NCBI GenBank assembly: GCA_964464035.1
Contig: CAYXEN010000006.1
Span: 1 to 64,000 of the forward strand
Length of the DNA: 64,000 nt
Direction: 5' to 3'
DNA from: CAYXEN01 sp964464035
GTDB lineage: Bacteria; Krumholzibacteriota; Krumholzibacteriia; WVZY01
Below are positions 1-8,165 of the stretch, piece after piece (the first letter of the stretch is position 1; the number at the start of each line of letters is the position of its first letter). Position numbers and translations under genes: made by a program. The notes below the pieces were generated by a model. The model was not told the DNA's origin. It saw nothing but the letters and a program-made list of their open reading frames with translations, and made no database searches.

Positions 1-633
1 ATCGGGGAGCTGCGCGCGGCCGACGCCGTGGTGGCCGAAGACACCAGGAGGACGCGGAAGCTCTTCGATCGCTACGCGATAGACAACAAGCTGATAGCCT
101 ATCACGACTTCAACAAGGAAAGGGTGACCCCGCGGGTGCTGGCGAAGCTCGAGGCGGGCGAGAACATGGCTCTCGTGACGGACGCGGGCACGCCCGGGAT
201 ATCCGATCCCGGTTTCTACCTCGTGCGCGCGGCGATAGAGCACGGCATTCGAGTGACCGTGATCCCCGGCGCCGACGCGGTGGTCCCGGCGCTGGTCGTG
301 TCGGGATTGCCTACGGACGCCTTCGTTTTCGAAGGTTTCATACCCAGGAAGGCGGCCGCGATGAGACGCAAGCTGGAAAGCCTGGCGGAAGAGCGGAGGA
401 CCGTGATATTCTTCGTTCCCCCGCATGGTCTCGTGAAAGTACTGAGGGAGGCGTGTGATGTCATTCCCGGGCGGCGAGTGGCCGTGGTCAGGGAGCTTAC
501 CAAGATCCACGAGGAGATAAGGCGGGGCACTCCCGAGGAGTTGCTCGCGGCGTTCGAAGGCAGGAGCATACGCGGCGAGATCGTTCTTCTCATCGAGGGG
601 GCAAAGAAAGCCAAAAGAACGAATCGAGGCTGA
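1..633 (+). CDS. rsmI: 16S rRNA (cytidine-2'-O)-methyltransferase RsmI, 5'-truncated
   Basis: The reading frame is open from base 1, so the N-terminus lies outside the window; 210 residues are visible. RsmI 2'-O-methylates C1402 of 16S rRNA using S-adenosylmethionine. The visible part starts in the conserved A-V-V-A-E-D-T-R segment. It continues with the LVTDAGTPGISDPG glycine-rich SAM-binding stretch and the VTVIPGADAVVPAL, GFIPRK and VAVVRELTK blocks typical of the tetrapyrrole-methylase fold of this family. RsmI usually has SGPSA where this protein has PGADAV, a small divergence. The stop codon abuts the ATG of the next gene, so the two are probably cotranscribed. Identity is secure from motif order; only the start is missing. 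Confidence 0.93.
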   Translation: MGELRAADAVVAEDTRRTRKLFDRYAIDNKLIAYHDFNKERVTPRVLAKLEAGENMALVTDAGTPGISDPGFYLVRAAIEHGIRVTVIPGADAVVPALVVSGLPTDAFVFEGFIPRKAAAMRRKLESLAEERRTVIFFVPPHGLVKVLREACDVIPGRRVAVVRELTKIHEEIRRGTPEELLAAFEGRSIRGEIVLLIEGAKKAKRTNRG

Positions 634-1224
634 ATGACGAAGAAAGAATTCAAGGACAAATCCCGCCGCTTGCTCGATCCCTTCATCGGCGCGCTGGCTG
701 CGGCGTCCGTTCCTCCTCTTCTCGTATCCGTTCTCGGCCTGGCGCTGAGCATCTACGGAGCCATGAAGGCGGCGCGGGGCGAGCTCGCTCTCGGGGGCCT
801 GTTCCTCCTGCTGTCGGGCTTATGTGACGTGATCGACGGGTCCCTCGCGCGCAGGATGGACGTAGTCAGCCGCTTCGGCGCGTTCATCGACTCGACTTTC
901 GACCGGGTTACGGAGCTCGCCTATTTCGGAGCGATTCTCTTCTATTACGTCAACCGCGTCGAAGGTTTTCATCCTTTACAAGTGATCGTGATCCTCACGG
1001 CCCTGGCCGGCTCGTTGCTGACGAGCTACGCGAGGGCTCGTGCCGAGGGGCTGGGGCTGGAGTGCACGGTCGGCATGTTCGAACGCCCCGAGAGGCTGTT
1101 TCTGCTCATTGTCGGGCTTCTCCTGGGAAGCAGGATTCTCATGATGATACTGGTCTTCCTCGCGGTGAGCACGATGCTCACTTTTCTGCAGAGGATTCTC
1201 CACGTCTACAAGAGCACGAGGTGA
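634..1224 (+). CDS. CDP-alcohol phosphatidyltransferase family membrane protein
   Basis: This 196-residue integral membrane enzyme transfers a phosphatidyl group from CDP-diacylglycerol to an alcohol acceptor. The family signature D-x2-D-G-x2-A-R-x8-G-x3-D-x3-D is complete: D65, D68, G69, A72, R73, G82, D86 and D90. Hydrophobic segments flank it on both sides. Length and the short polar N-terminus resemble PgsA or phosphatidylinositol-phosphate-synthase-like members. Which alcohol is used (glycerol-3-phosphate, inositol phosphate or another) cannot be read from the sequence. The ATG begins directly after the rsmI stop, so translation is probably coupled. No ribosome-binding site is obvious. 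Confidence 0.85.
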   Translation: MTKKEFKDKSRRLLDPFIGALAAASVPPLLVSVLGLALSIYGAMKAARGELALGGLFLLLSGLCDVIDGSLARRMDVVSRFGAFIDSTFDRVTELAYFGAILFYYVNRVEGFHPLQVIVILTALAGSLLTSYARARAEGLGLECTVGMFERPERLFLLIVGLLLGSRILMMILVFLAVSTMLTFLQRILHVYKSTR

Positions 1225-1625
1225 ACCGGCTCGGTGCGTGCCACCGGCTGTTTGACTATGAGCCCCACGCAGCGGGTGGCGGTGATTCGACGTTTCCAGC
1301 ATAGTGGCACCGGCATGGGGGCGCTCCGGCTTCAAACAGTCCTCGCGCGCGGATAATTATAGCGCGCTGCGGAACTCGCCGTCGACCCCCATGCCGGCGC
1401 CATTCCTCCAAACAGCAGGCGCCGGCGATTCGGGGCCCCCGCCGCGCGCAGCGAAGCGAGCACGGTGGGGTGAGATCGCCGACAGGACCCGCGGCACTCC
1501 GGCTACGAGCCCCAAGCAGCGCGCCATGATTGGGTCATTCACGCGCGAGGACCTGAGCGGAGGAGCGTATCGAGGCAGGCGAGAAACCGACCCGCTGTTT
1601 TGTGGATGGAATGACAAGGGAGGCG
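1225..1625. other. 401 bp intergenic region rich in inverted repeats
   Basis: This gap lies between the convergent phosphatidyltransferase and tmk genes and holds no convincing ORF. It has several inverted repeats. A perfect 9-bp stem pairs 1393-1401 (GCCGGCGCC) with 1418-1426. A 16-base pairing between 1306-1321 and 1386-1401 has one mismatch and competes for the same bases. CTGTTTGA at 1248-1255 is matched by TCAAACAG at 1332-1339, and CAAACAG recurs at 1409-1415. No tRNA, RNase P, SRP or tmRNA hallmark was found on either strand. It could be a structured RNA or a small repeat element; no uridine tract marks a terminator. Confidence 0.5.
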
Positions 1626-2276
1626 TCAGGTGATCTTCAGCCTGGCTTCGATTGCGGCTAGGATGCGGGAATGCACCTCTTCGGGGGTGCCCGTGCCGTC
1701 TATTATGACAGTGGGACCGAAATTGCGCCGATAGACAGGGAGGACCCTGGAGTAGTTGCGCGCTATTCGAGCAAGCTTGCTCTTCTTCTCGTAGATAGTC
1801 GGCTTGTCCTTGCGCTCCTTCAGTCTGCGGGTGCATTCCGATAGCGGGACGTCGAGTAGAAGAGTGAGGTCCGGGAGCGAACAACCGCGGTTCACCTGGA
1901 TCACCCATCGCGCCGACACCGCCTTCTCGAGAGTCTGGTAAGCGAGCGAAGACAGGACGTACCTGTCGCAGACCACGACGGCGCCGGAAGCTCTCCTTGC
2001 TTCCACCTCGCGCGAGTGTTCGAGCCTGTCGGCGGCGAAGAGGAGGCAGAGGGCTCTCTCGGAAAACCCGACCCTGCGGTTGGAATGCCCGGCGAAGATC
2101 CGCCCCGACAGCGCGTCACGGATAAGCTTGCCCGCAGGCCCGTCCGTGGGCTCGAACGTGAGGAAAGATGACCGGCGCTTCCTTCGCAGATGGGAATAGA
2201 GCAGTCTGGACTGGGTAGTGGTTCCGGCTCCGTCCAGCCCCTCGATGACTATGAAGTATCCCTTTTTCCTTCTCAT
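1626..2276 (-). CDS. tmk: Thymidylate kinase with an altered P-loop
   Basis: Phosphorylates dTMP to dTDP with ATP. The 216-residue length is usual. Recognisable parts are the N-terminal FIVIEGLDGAG segment, the F-E-P-T-D-G loop, the LLFAADR segment, the V-V-C-D-R-Y motif (DRY, with the following S-S-L-A-Y-Q) and a C-terminal region that closes the fold. The P-loop reads G-A-G-T-T-T-Q, whereas most members have G-x-G-K-S/T-T-Q, so the phosphate-binding lysine is replaced by threonine. The codon is unambiguously ACC on the coding strand. The rest of the protein looks intact, so it is probably functional. It is a single gene on the minus strand with the ATG at 2274-2276. Confidence 0.9.
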   Translation of the reverse strand: MRRKKGYFIVIEGLDGAGTTTQSRLLYSHLRRKRRSSFLTFEPTDGPAGKLIRDALSGRIFAGHSNRRVGFSERALCLLFAADRLEHSREVEARRASGAVVVCDRYVLSSLAYQTLEKAVSARWVIQVNRGCSLPDLTLLLDVPLSECTRRLKERKDKPTIYEKKSKLARIARNYSRVLPVYRRNFGPTVIIDGTGTPEEVHSRILAAIEARLKIT

Positions 2277-2390
2277 TTGCTACGCCTCGGCCCGGCCCGG
2301 TTCGGGGAAAGCCGGTCGAGTGGAAGAAATAACACAATAAGGCGCTGATGAAAAGCGCTAACCCCGCGCATGCGCGGCAAAAAACGGTGG

Positions 2391-2419
2391 TTGCCAGGCA
2401 GTCACGATATTGTTATATT
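2391..2419 (+). promoter_or_regulatory. Sigma70-type promoter for the processing-protease gene
   Basis: A -35 box TTGCCA (2391-2396) is followed after exactly 17 bases by a -10 box TATATT (2414-2419). It lies about 95 bases before the ATG at 2513. A small palindrome, CCGCGCATGCGCGG, sits just upstream at 2364-2377 and could be an operator or a chance self-complement. Confidence 0.55.
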
Positions 2420-2512
2420 TCGTCCGCACAATGACATATGGAATGCTTTATGCGAAACAACACGTTCACATCCAGCCATCCTTTCCGCCCTAACCGTTCG
2501 GAGGCGTAACTG

Positions 2513-4108
2513 ATGAGATTCCTAACAGCTCGCAAGATAATGATCCTGTCCCTTTCGCTGGCGGTCTTCACTTTCGCACTTGGTTCCTGGGCCAAGAGCA
2601 AACACCACAACAATGACGACGTCTATCACGATCTCGAGACGTTCGCCAAGATCGTGGAGAGGATAAATTCCAATTACGTCGAGGAAGTCGATACGCACAA
2701 GCTCATCCGGGACGCCATCGACGCGATGCTCCAGGATCTGGATCCGCACAGCCAATTGCTCGCCGGACTCGAATACGAAGATCTCATGATGAGCACGAAG
2801 GGCGAATTCGGCGGCCTTGGGATGTTCATTTCTCTGAGGGATCACTACCCCACGGTGATCTCGCCCATAGAAGGGACTCCCGCGGCGCGCGCGGGGATCA
2901 CCGGCGGCGACCAGATAGTCGAGATCGAGGGCATGGATGCAAAGGATTGGACGGCCAACAAGGCAGTCAAGTATCTCCGCGGCAAGCCGGGCACGCAGGT
3001 GAGCTTCAAAGTGAGCCGTCCCGGATTGAGCGAGCCGATAGAGTATCGGTTGACGCGCGAGATCATACAGGTCAAGAGCGTTCCCTTCTGGGACAAATTC
3101 GGCGATTACGGTTACATAAAAGTCTCCAATTTCGCGCGGCAGACCCGCGACGAGATCAAAGCCGCTCTCGATGGGTTAGAGAAACAGGGGATAAAGGGGC
3201 TGGTGATAGATCTCAGGACAAACCCGGGAGGATTGCTCCAGGCGGCGATCGAGGTCTCCGAGCTCTTCCTCGACAAGGACAAGCTGATCGTCTACACGAA
3301 GGGGCGCCTTCCCAACAGCAATCAAAAATACTATTCGTCGAATTCGAAGGTGCACAACGGCTACCCGGTGGTCGTGATGGTCAGCGGAATGAGTGCAAGC
3401 GCCTCGGAGATTTTCGCCGGGGCCCTGCAGGACTGGGACGCCGGCTTCATAATCGGCCAGCCAACCTACGGCAAGGGAACCGTGCAGACCGTTTTCAGCC
3501 TGAGCGACAGCGAGGCCCTGAAATTGACGACGGCCAAGTATTACACGCCGTCGGGAAGAAGCATAAACAAGGATCACAGGAAGAAAGACCACGGCAAGAA
3601 AATCTCCTCGGACGAGGAGGAGAAGGACGGCAAGGCGAAAGACAGGCCGGTTTTCAACACCGCCTCGGGAAGGGTGGTCTATGGGGGCGGAGGGATAACG
3701 CCTGATTTCGAGATCGAACCCCAGAAATACACGGAGCTGGAGAGACGTCTGGAGAGGGATGCCTTGTTCTTCTCCTTCGCGATCGATTACAGCACGAAGC
3801 ACGAGGTGGGACGGGATTTCATGGTTACGGACGCGGTCATGCGGGATTTCAAGGATTTCCTCCACGAGAAAGGGTTCGAATACAAGGAGGAAGACCTCAC
3901 CGAAGAGAACCTCGACTATATAAAGGTGGGAATCCTGCGGGAGCTGATGTCCAAGAATTTCGGAAGGGACGAGATGTACCGCGTCCTCCTCAGGCACGAC
4001 GACGAGTTCCAGAAGGCGATCTCATTGCTGCAAAAAGCTCCCACGCTCGAGGCTCTCTTTTCTTACGCCGATTCTCATCATGAAACCAAAAAAGCCAGCC
4101 TCGAATGA
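2513..4108 (+). CDS. C-terminal processing peptidase, S41 family
   Basis: A 531-residue periplasmic serine protease that trims the C-termini of envelope proteins. An N-terminal hydrophobic signal segment (about residues 8-27) is followed by the CtpA-type helical region, a PDZ domain (about 95-180, with the GGLGMFIS and R-A-G-I-T-G-G-D-Q-I blocks) and the S41 catalytic core. The S-A-S-E motif gives nucleophile S296, and the P-T-Y-G-K-G motif gives general base K321, with the 25-residue spacing expected of the Ser/Lys dyad. A lysine-rich insert near 360-385 breaks the core, and a helical tail of about 120 residues follows. The ATG has a good GGAGG site upstream. The stop overlaps the next start as ATGA. 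Confidence 0.93.
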   Translation: MRFLTARKIMILSLSLAVFTFALGSWAKSKHHNNDDVYHDLETFAKIVERINSNYVEEVDTHKLIRDAIDAMLQDLDPHSQLLAGLEYEDLMMSTKGEFGGLGMFISLRDHYPTVISPIEGTPAARAGITGGDQIVEIEGMDAKDWTANKAVKYLRGKPGTQVSFKVSRPGLSEPIEYRLTREIIQVKSVPFWDKFGDYGYIKVSNFARQTRDEIKAALDGLEKQGIKGLVIDLRTNPGGLLQAAIEVSELFLDKDKLIVYTKGRLPNSNQKYYSSNSKVHNGYPVVVMVSGMSASASEIFAGALQDWDAGFIIGQPTYGKGTVQTVFSLSDSEALKLTTAKYYTPSGRSINKDHRKKDHGKKISSDEEEKDGKAKDRPVFNTASGRVVYGGGGITPDFEIEPQKYTELERRLERDALFFSFAIDYSTKHEVGRDFMVTDAVMRDFKDFLHEKGFEYKEEDLTEENLDYIKVGILRELMSKNFGRDEMYRVLLRHDDEFQKAISLLQKAPTLEALFSYADSHHETKKASLE

Positions 4109-4788
4109 AGAAGATAGCCATAATATGCGACTTTGATGGAACGGTTGCCGACGAGGACGTCGGCAACCTTCTTTTCCGCACGTTCACTTCGAAGGGCGCT
4201 TCGCAGGAAGTCGTGGCCCGCTGGAAGCAGGGGATGATATCGTCGAGGGAATGCCTCGAGCGGGAATGCAGTCTCGCCAGAGCCTCCAAGCAGGACCTGG
4301 ACAAGTTCATCTGCGATCGCAAGCTCGATATGTATTTCAAGGATTTCCTCGATTTCGCCAAGAAACGGAACATGGAGGTAGTCATCCTGAGCGACGGACT
4401 TGATTATTACATAGAAAAAATGCTTCTTCGCAACGGGGTGGCGGAGGTGGAGTTCTACGCGAACCGGCTCGAATTCACGGATCACTCTCTACGCGTGAGT
4501 TTTCCTTACTTCGACCTTCTCGATTGCAAGGATTGCGGCAATTGCAAAAAATTCCACATGGATAAATACAAGCAGGACGGCTACTACATCGTCTACGTCG
4601 GTGACGGGTTGTCCGATCGCTGCCCGGCCGAGCATGCGGACATGCTTTTCGCCAAAGGAGATCTCGCGGTCTACTGCCGCGAGAACGGCATCCGCCACGT
4701 CGGATTCGAGAACTTCAGGGACGTGGAGAGGGAGATTCTGAACAAGGTCGTCCTGGAGGACGACCTGGACGAGTTCATGGACGCTTGA
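4105..4788 (+). CDS. HAD-superfamily phosphatase, MtnX-like
   Basis: A 227-residue cytosolic phosphatase of the haloacid dehalogenase superfamily. Motif I is D9-F-D-G-T (nucleophile D9, acid/base D11). Motif II is the I-L-S-D-G stretch near residue 95, and motif IV is G-D-G-L-S-D-R near 172. A C-x-x-C-G-N-C segment near 143-147 resembles the cysteine cluster seen in MtnX (2-hydroxy-3-keto-5-methylthiopentenyl-1-phosphate phosphatase) relatives. No other methionine-salvage gene is nearby, so the substrate stays open; a phosphoserine-phosphatase-like role is an alternative. The ATG overlaps the protease stop, indicating one transcript. Confidence 0.78.
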   Translation: MKKIAIICDFDGTVADEDVGNLLFRTFTSKGASQEVVARWKQGMISSRECLERECSLARASKQDLDKFICDRKLDMYFKDFLDFAKKRNMEVVILSDGLDYYIEKMLLRNGVAEVEFYANRLEFTDHSLRVSFPYFDLLDCKDCGNCKKFHMDKYKQDGYYIVYVGDGLSDRCPAEHADMLFAKGDLAVYCRENGIRHVGFENFRDVEREILNKVVLEDDLDEFMDA

Positions 4789-4797
4789 CCCGTTACG

Positions 4798-4831
4798 CCC
4801 GCCGCATTCCCAGAATCACAAGGGCGGCGGG
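4798..4831. terminator. Weak hairpin between convergent genes
   Basis: A perfect 8-bp stem pairs CCCGCCGC (4798-4805) with GCGGCGGG (4824-4831) across an 18-base loop. It sits between converging coding regions, where a terminator is expected. No uridine run follows on either strand, so its function is uncertain. Confidence 0.3.
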
Positions 4832-4852
4832 TCTCTCGAGTCGCCGATCCAA

Positions 4853-5278
4853 CTACATCGTGTCCTGCTCTCCGGACGGATGTTGCAACAGAGGATGATC
4901 CGGGGCCTTCATCCTGCCCGTTTCGTCCCGGTTCTCCGGGCTCTGCCTGAAAGTGTAGTAGCTCACCTTGGCCATGAAGATACTCAGCTCCTTCTTGTCT
5001 ATCTCACCCTTTTGCACGTAGTGCCGCAAGGTCTGGAGAACATCGTCACGATCCTTGCGGGCCACGATCCCGAGTGATGATGCGCGGTGAAAGCGCTTCA
5101 ACAACTGTTCCACTTCACCTTTCTGTTTCTCGCTGAGGTCCGGCGGCAGGCATGAACTGAATTCCTTGACCAGGGCGCCGAGTTGCTTCTCGACCGTGTG
5201 GCTCCTCTGTTTCATTATGGAGAGGACCACTATGATCAAAGCTGCGAAGACGAGGATCGCGTAGACGTTTTTCTTCAT
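4853..5278 (-). CDS. Small single-pass membrane protein, unknown function
   Basis: I do not recognise this 141-residue protein. It begins with a charged M-K-K and one strong hydrophobic segment (about residues 5-22), either a signal anchor or an uncleaved signal peptide. A mostly helical polar domain follows, with a likely amphipathic stretch at 40-115. It has two cysteines or fewer and no known catalytic motif. The chosen ATG overlaps the stop of the upstream hydrolase gene as ATGA; an upstream in-frame start would enlarge that overlap without adding a better membrane segment. Cotranscription with the hydrolase is likely. It may be an envelope accessory protein. Confidence 0.7.
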   Translation of the reverse strand: MKKNVYAILVFAALIIVVLSIMKQRSHTVEKQLGALVKEFSSCLPPDLSEKQKGEVEQLLKRFHRASSLGIVARKDRDDVLQTLRHYVQKGEIDKKELSIFMAKVSYYTFRQSPENRDETGRMKAPDHPLLQHPSGEQDTM

Positions 5279-6168
5279 TTTTCCTCTCCCCCGGTGAGAT
5301 GTTTCTTGAACCACAGTGCGGTGACGTCGATCGCACGCGCCAGTGCTTCGCCGTTCGTGCGACCGGGGTTGGCCACGCCGAAGGTATGCCCCGATTTTAC
5401 TAAGAGAAGCCGCCTCGCGGTCAATTGTTTTTCCGCGCGAAAGAGCCGCACGGCCGCTTCGGCGGGTATCGGAATATCGAGAGCACCGTGCACCAGGAGA
5501 TGTGGAACGGCGAGCCCAGCCGCTGCCTTCTCCATGTCGAAGAGATCACGGTTCCGCTCGATGTCTTCCAGGTAGGAGACGTCCACACACATCGAAGTAT
5601 TGCTGGACGAGTCGATGAACGCCATCACCCTCTCCTCGCGCCATCTCTTTTTCTGCTGCTCGCTGAAGACGTCGGGATGAACCGGCATCGACCAGGTGGC
5701 GAGGGCGCGGACTTTCTCGTAGCGAAGCGCGTTGAGCAACGCCGAGACGCCTCCGCGGCTGTGGCCGAACAAACCGATCCGCTGGATGCTTGCGAGCCCG
5801 GGGATCCTTCCCGACGACGAGAATTCTATGACCGAGGCCAAGTCCGACACCTCCCTGCTCAGCGTGTTCCTGCTGAAGAGCTTCGGATCCAGGTAGAGTG
5901 CGCCGGGTGACGTCTCCGAGCGGCGAGCGCCCTCGGTACCGGCCGGCGGTATCGTACCGTTGTGGGAAAAATCCATGCACAGCGCCGAGATTCCTTCGCG
6001 GCTCAGTCTGGAGGCGATACTCGGCAAAAACCCCCACGACTTGTGCCCCTTGAAACCGTGGCACAAGATGCACAGGACCGTGCCGTCGCCCCCGCGGTAG
6101 AGATCCGCCCGCACGGGGTGCCGGTCACCTGTGGGAATGAAGAAAGTTTCGTCGGCGGTCGCTTTCAC
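5275..6168 (-). CDS. Alpha/beta-hydrolase family protein
   Basis: A 297-residue serine hydrolase with no signal peptide, so probably cytosolic. The oxyanion region C-H-G-F-K-G-H-K-S-W is near residue 36, the nucleophile elbow G-H-S137-R-G-G is clear, the acid is probably the aspartate in H-G-A-L-D-I-P, and the histidine is in K-S-G-H-T-F-G. The overall plan matches dienelactone-hydrolase or peptidase-like esterases; the substrate cannot be predicted. The start is GTG at 6166-6168. Its 5' end faces dusB divergently over an 82-base gap. The gene is followed by, and overlaps, the small membrane protein gene. Confidence 0.85.
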   Translation of the reverse strand: MKATADETFFIPTGDRHPVRADLYRGGDGTVLCILCHGFKGHKSWGFLPSIASRLSREGISALCMDFSHNGTIPPAGTEGARRSETSPGALYLDPKLFSRNTLSREVSDLASVIEFSSSGRIPGLASIQRIGLFGHSRGGVSALLNALRYEKVRALATWSMPVHPDVFSEQQKKRWREERVMAFIDSSSNTSMCVDVSYLEDIERNRDLFDMEKAAAGLAVPHLLVHGALDIPIPAEAAVRLFRAEKQLTARRLLLVKSGHTFGVANPGRTNGEALARAIDVTALWFKKHLTGGEEK

Positions 6169-6215
6169 GGTAGTTCAACATATGGGATTCCCCTTGAAAA
6201 TTCAAGGCTTGCCCC

Positions 6216-6244
6216 TTGCACCCCCATTCCGGAGACATTATCAT
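6216..6244 (+). promoter_or_regulatory. Promoter predicting a leaderless dusB mRNA
   Basis: TTGCAC (6216-6221) and TATCAT (6239-6244) are separated by exactly 17 bases. Only six bases lie between the -10 box and the ATG at 6251, so transcription would begin at or next to the first base of the start codon. No usable Shine-Dalgarno sequence precedes the ATG, which fits a leaderless transcript. Confidence 0.55.
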
Positions 6245-6250
6245 TTAGCC

Positions 6251-7312
6251 ATGATTGAAGCGCAGCGCAATCCTCTCGAGGGAATCGACGTCGTCCTGGC
6301 GCCCCTGGCCGGGATAACCGACGCCGTCTACAGGCGCATCTGCCTGGAGCACGGAGCGGACATGGTCGTAACCGAGATGGTGAGTGCCGACGGACTGGCC
6401 AGGTACCCCGAGCGGCTGCGCGCCCTGCGCAACCTCGATACCGGCACCGGGCCGGTGGCGATCCAGATTTTCGGTTCGGATCCGGAGAACATGGGCAGGG
6501 CGGCCGCCGAACTATCCGCCTTGAATCCCCGTTTCATAGACCTCAACTTCGGTTGCCCGGTGAGAAAGATAGTGAGCCGCAACGGCGGGGCGGCGCTTCT
6601 CAAGAACAGGAAACTCCTCGGCGAGATATGCAAGGCGGTGGTGAGAAGAAGCTCCGTTCCCGTGTCGGCCAAGATGAGATCGGGCTGGGACGGGTCTTCG
6701 GAGACGAGCCTGCTCGACGTGGGCAGAACGATCGAGGATTCCGGCGTTTCGGTGATCACCCTGCACGCGCGGAGCAGGGTGCAGGCTTTCAAGGGCAGAT
6801 CCGATTGGGGAATGATAAGGTTCTTGAAAGAGAATCTCTCCATTGCCGTCATCGGGAACGGCGACATCCGTTCGGCGGCGGATTATAACAGGATGCGCGA
6901 GGAGACCGGCTGTGATGCGGCCATGATCGGGCGGGGCGCGGTCGGCAACCCGTGGATCTTCGCCGAGATCAAGGCCGGCCTCGAAGGGCGGCCCTGGACC
7001 CCGCCCTCCGTGGAGGAGCGGTTGCGCACGATGTTCGATCACGTGAGCGAGGCGGTCCGCAACATCGGCGAGCCCCTCGGCTTGATAACTTCCAGGAAAA
7101 CCATGGCCGCTTATGCGAAGTATCTTCCCTCGGCGAGAAAACTCAGGCGTGATCTCATGTCCTGCATCAGCCTTGGCGAGCTGGAAGGCGTGTTGAGGGA
7201 GTATCTCGACGCAACTGCCGCGGAAGGCGTCGCCGCCGGAGTACCGAGAAGCGTGGGGCGCGACTTCACGGCCTGCGGCGAAGCCGGGATGGAGTCTTCT
7301 TCGGGAGGATGA
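6251..7312 (+). CDS. dusB: tRNA-dihydrouridine synthase, DusB type
   Basis: An FMN-dependent enzyme of 353 residues that reduces uridines in the tRNA D-loop. The N-terminal A-P-L-A-G-I-T-D motif, the L-N-F-G-C102-P motif with the active-site cysteine, the K-M-R-S-G-W flavin-contact segment, the T-L-H-A-R-S motif and the V-I-G-N-G-D-I and M-I-G-R-G-A-x-G-N-P-W phosphate-binding motifs occur in family order. I chose the ATG at 6251 because the homologous region starts there. The frame runs open upstream, but that stretch covers the promoter and has no family similarity. It is the first gene of an operon with larB, larC and downstream genes. Confidence 0.93.
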   Translation: MIEAQRNPLEGIDVVLAPLAGITDAVYRRICLEHGADMVVTEMVSADGLARYPERLRALRNLDTGTGPVAIQIFGSDPENMGRAAAELSALNPRFIDLNFGCPVRKIVSRNGGAALLKNRKLLGEICKAVVRRSSVPVSAKMRSGWDGSSETSLLDVGRTIEDSGVSVITLHARSRVQAFKGRSDWGMIRFLKENLSIAVIGNGDIRSAADYNRMREETGCDAAMIGRGAVGNPWIFAEIKAGLEGRPWTPPSVEERLRTMFDHVSEAVRNIGEPLGLITSRKTMAAYAKYLPSARKLRRDLMSCISLGELEGVLREYLDATAAEGVAAGVPRSVGRDFTACGEAGMESSSGG

Positions 7313-7316
7313 GCCG

Positions 7317-8078
7317 TTGAACGAAGAAAGATTGAAGGATCTGCTCGCCGCGTACAAGAGGGGCGAGAAGAGCGAGGAGGAAGCACTGGCGGAACTTCGC
7401 GTTCTTCCTTTCGAGGATATCGGCTTCGCGAAGGTCGATCACCATCGCAGCCTCCGCACCGGCTTTCCCGAGGTGGTCTTCGGCGAGGGCAAGAGTGACA
7501 AGCAGGTGATCGCCATAGCGGAGAAGCTCATCGCCAAGGGAACCGACTTCCTCGTGACCCGATGCACTTCCGAAAGAGGAAGAATCCTGCTCGATCGCTA
7601 CCCCAAGGGCGAATACTATGAAGACGGGCGTATATTCGCCCTCAAGATCCAGCCGCGCAAGGCACTGGGATACGTCCTCGTCGTTACCGCCGGGACCTCG
7701 GACATCCCGGTCGCCGAGGAAGCCGCCGTCACGGCGTCACTCCTCGGATGCAACGTGGACAGGGTGTACGACGTCGGCGTGGCCGGCGTGCATCGCCTGC
7801 TGGCATATCGCTCGATGATAGAGGAAGCGGACGTGATCATCGTAGCCGCCGGGATGGAGGGAGCGCTTGCAAGCGTCGTCGGCAGCCTTGCGAAGGCCCC
7901 CGTGATCGCCCTTCCGACCAGCATAGGCTACGGCGCGAGCTTCAAGGGGCTTGCGGCCCTGCTCGGCATGATGAACAGCTGCTCGCCCGGAGTGAGCGTC
8001 GTCAACGTGGACAATGGATTCGGCGCGGGGTGCACGGCCGCCCTCATCTGCCGGCGCATACACGATCCCGGGCGCTGA
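7317..8078 (+). CDS. larB: Nickel pincer cofactor biosynthesis protein LarB
   Basis: LarB carboxylates and hydrolyses nicotinic acid adenine dinucleotide to start synthesis of the nickel-pincer nucleotide, the cofactor of lactate racemase LarA and relatives. The 253-residue protein has the family's helical N-terminus, the F-A-K-V-D-x-H-R stretch, the E-V-V-F-G-E-G-K-S motif, and an AIR-carboxylase-like core with V-T-A-G-T-S-D-I-P and V-A-A-G-M-E-G-A-L-A-S-V-V-G. It ends in the V-D-N-G-F-G-A-G motif. The start is TTG, eight bases after a GGAGG that lies in the end of dusB. LarC follows; LarE and LarA are not in this window. Confidence 0.93.
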   Translation: MNEERLKDLLAAYKRGEKSEEEALAELRVLPFEDIGFAKVDHHRSLRTGFPEVVFGEGKSDKQVIAIAEKLIAKGTDFLVTRCTSERGRILLDRYPKGEYYEDGRIFALKIQPRKALGYVLVVTAGTSDIPVAEEAAVTASLLGCNVDRVYDVGVAGVHRLLAYRSMIEEADVIIVAAGMEGALASVVGSLAKAPVIALPTSIGYGASFKGLAALLGMMNSCSPGVSVVNVDNGFGAGCTAALICRRIHDPGR

Positions 8079-8165
8079 CGCGGAGCGGGTTGAGCTCGAT
8101 CGATCGAATGATCCCGTGAAAATGCCGCGGTGCGAACGCAAGGACCCGCGGCGAACGACATAGAG

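Noticed and set aside
1225..1625. A tRNA, RNase P RNA, SRP RNA or tmRNA
   Set aside because: No cloverleaf, T-loop with matching acceptor arms, or signature sequence of these RNAs was found on either strand.
8079..8165. A split or frameshifted larC
   Set aside because: In Lactobacillus larC needs a frameshift, but here the two domains are in one continuous frame from 8166 to 9353.
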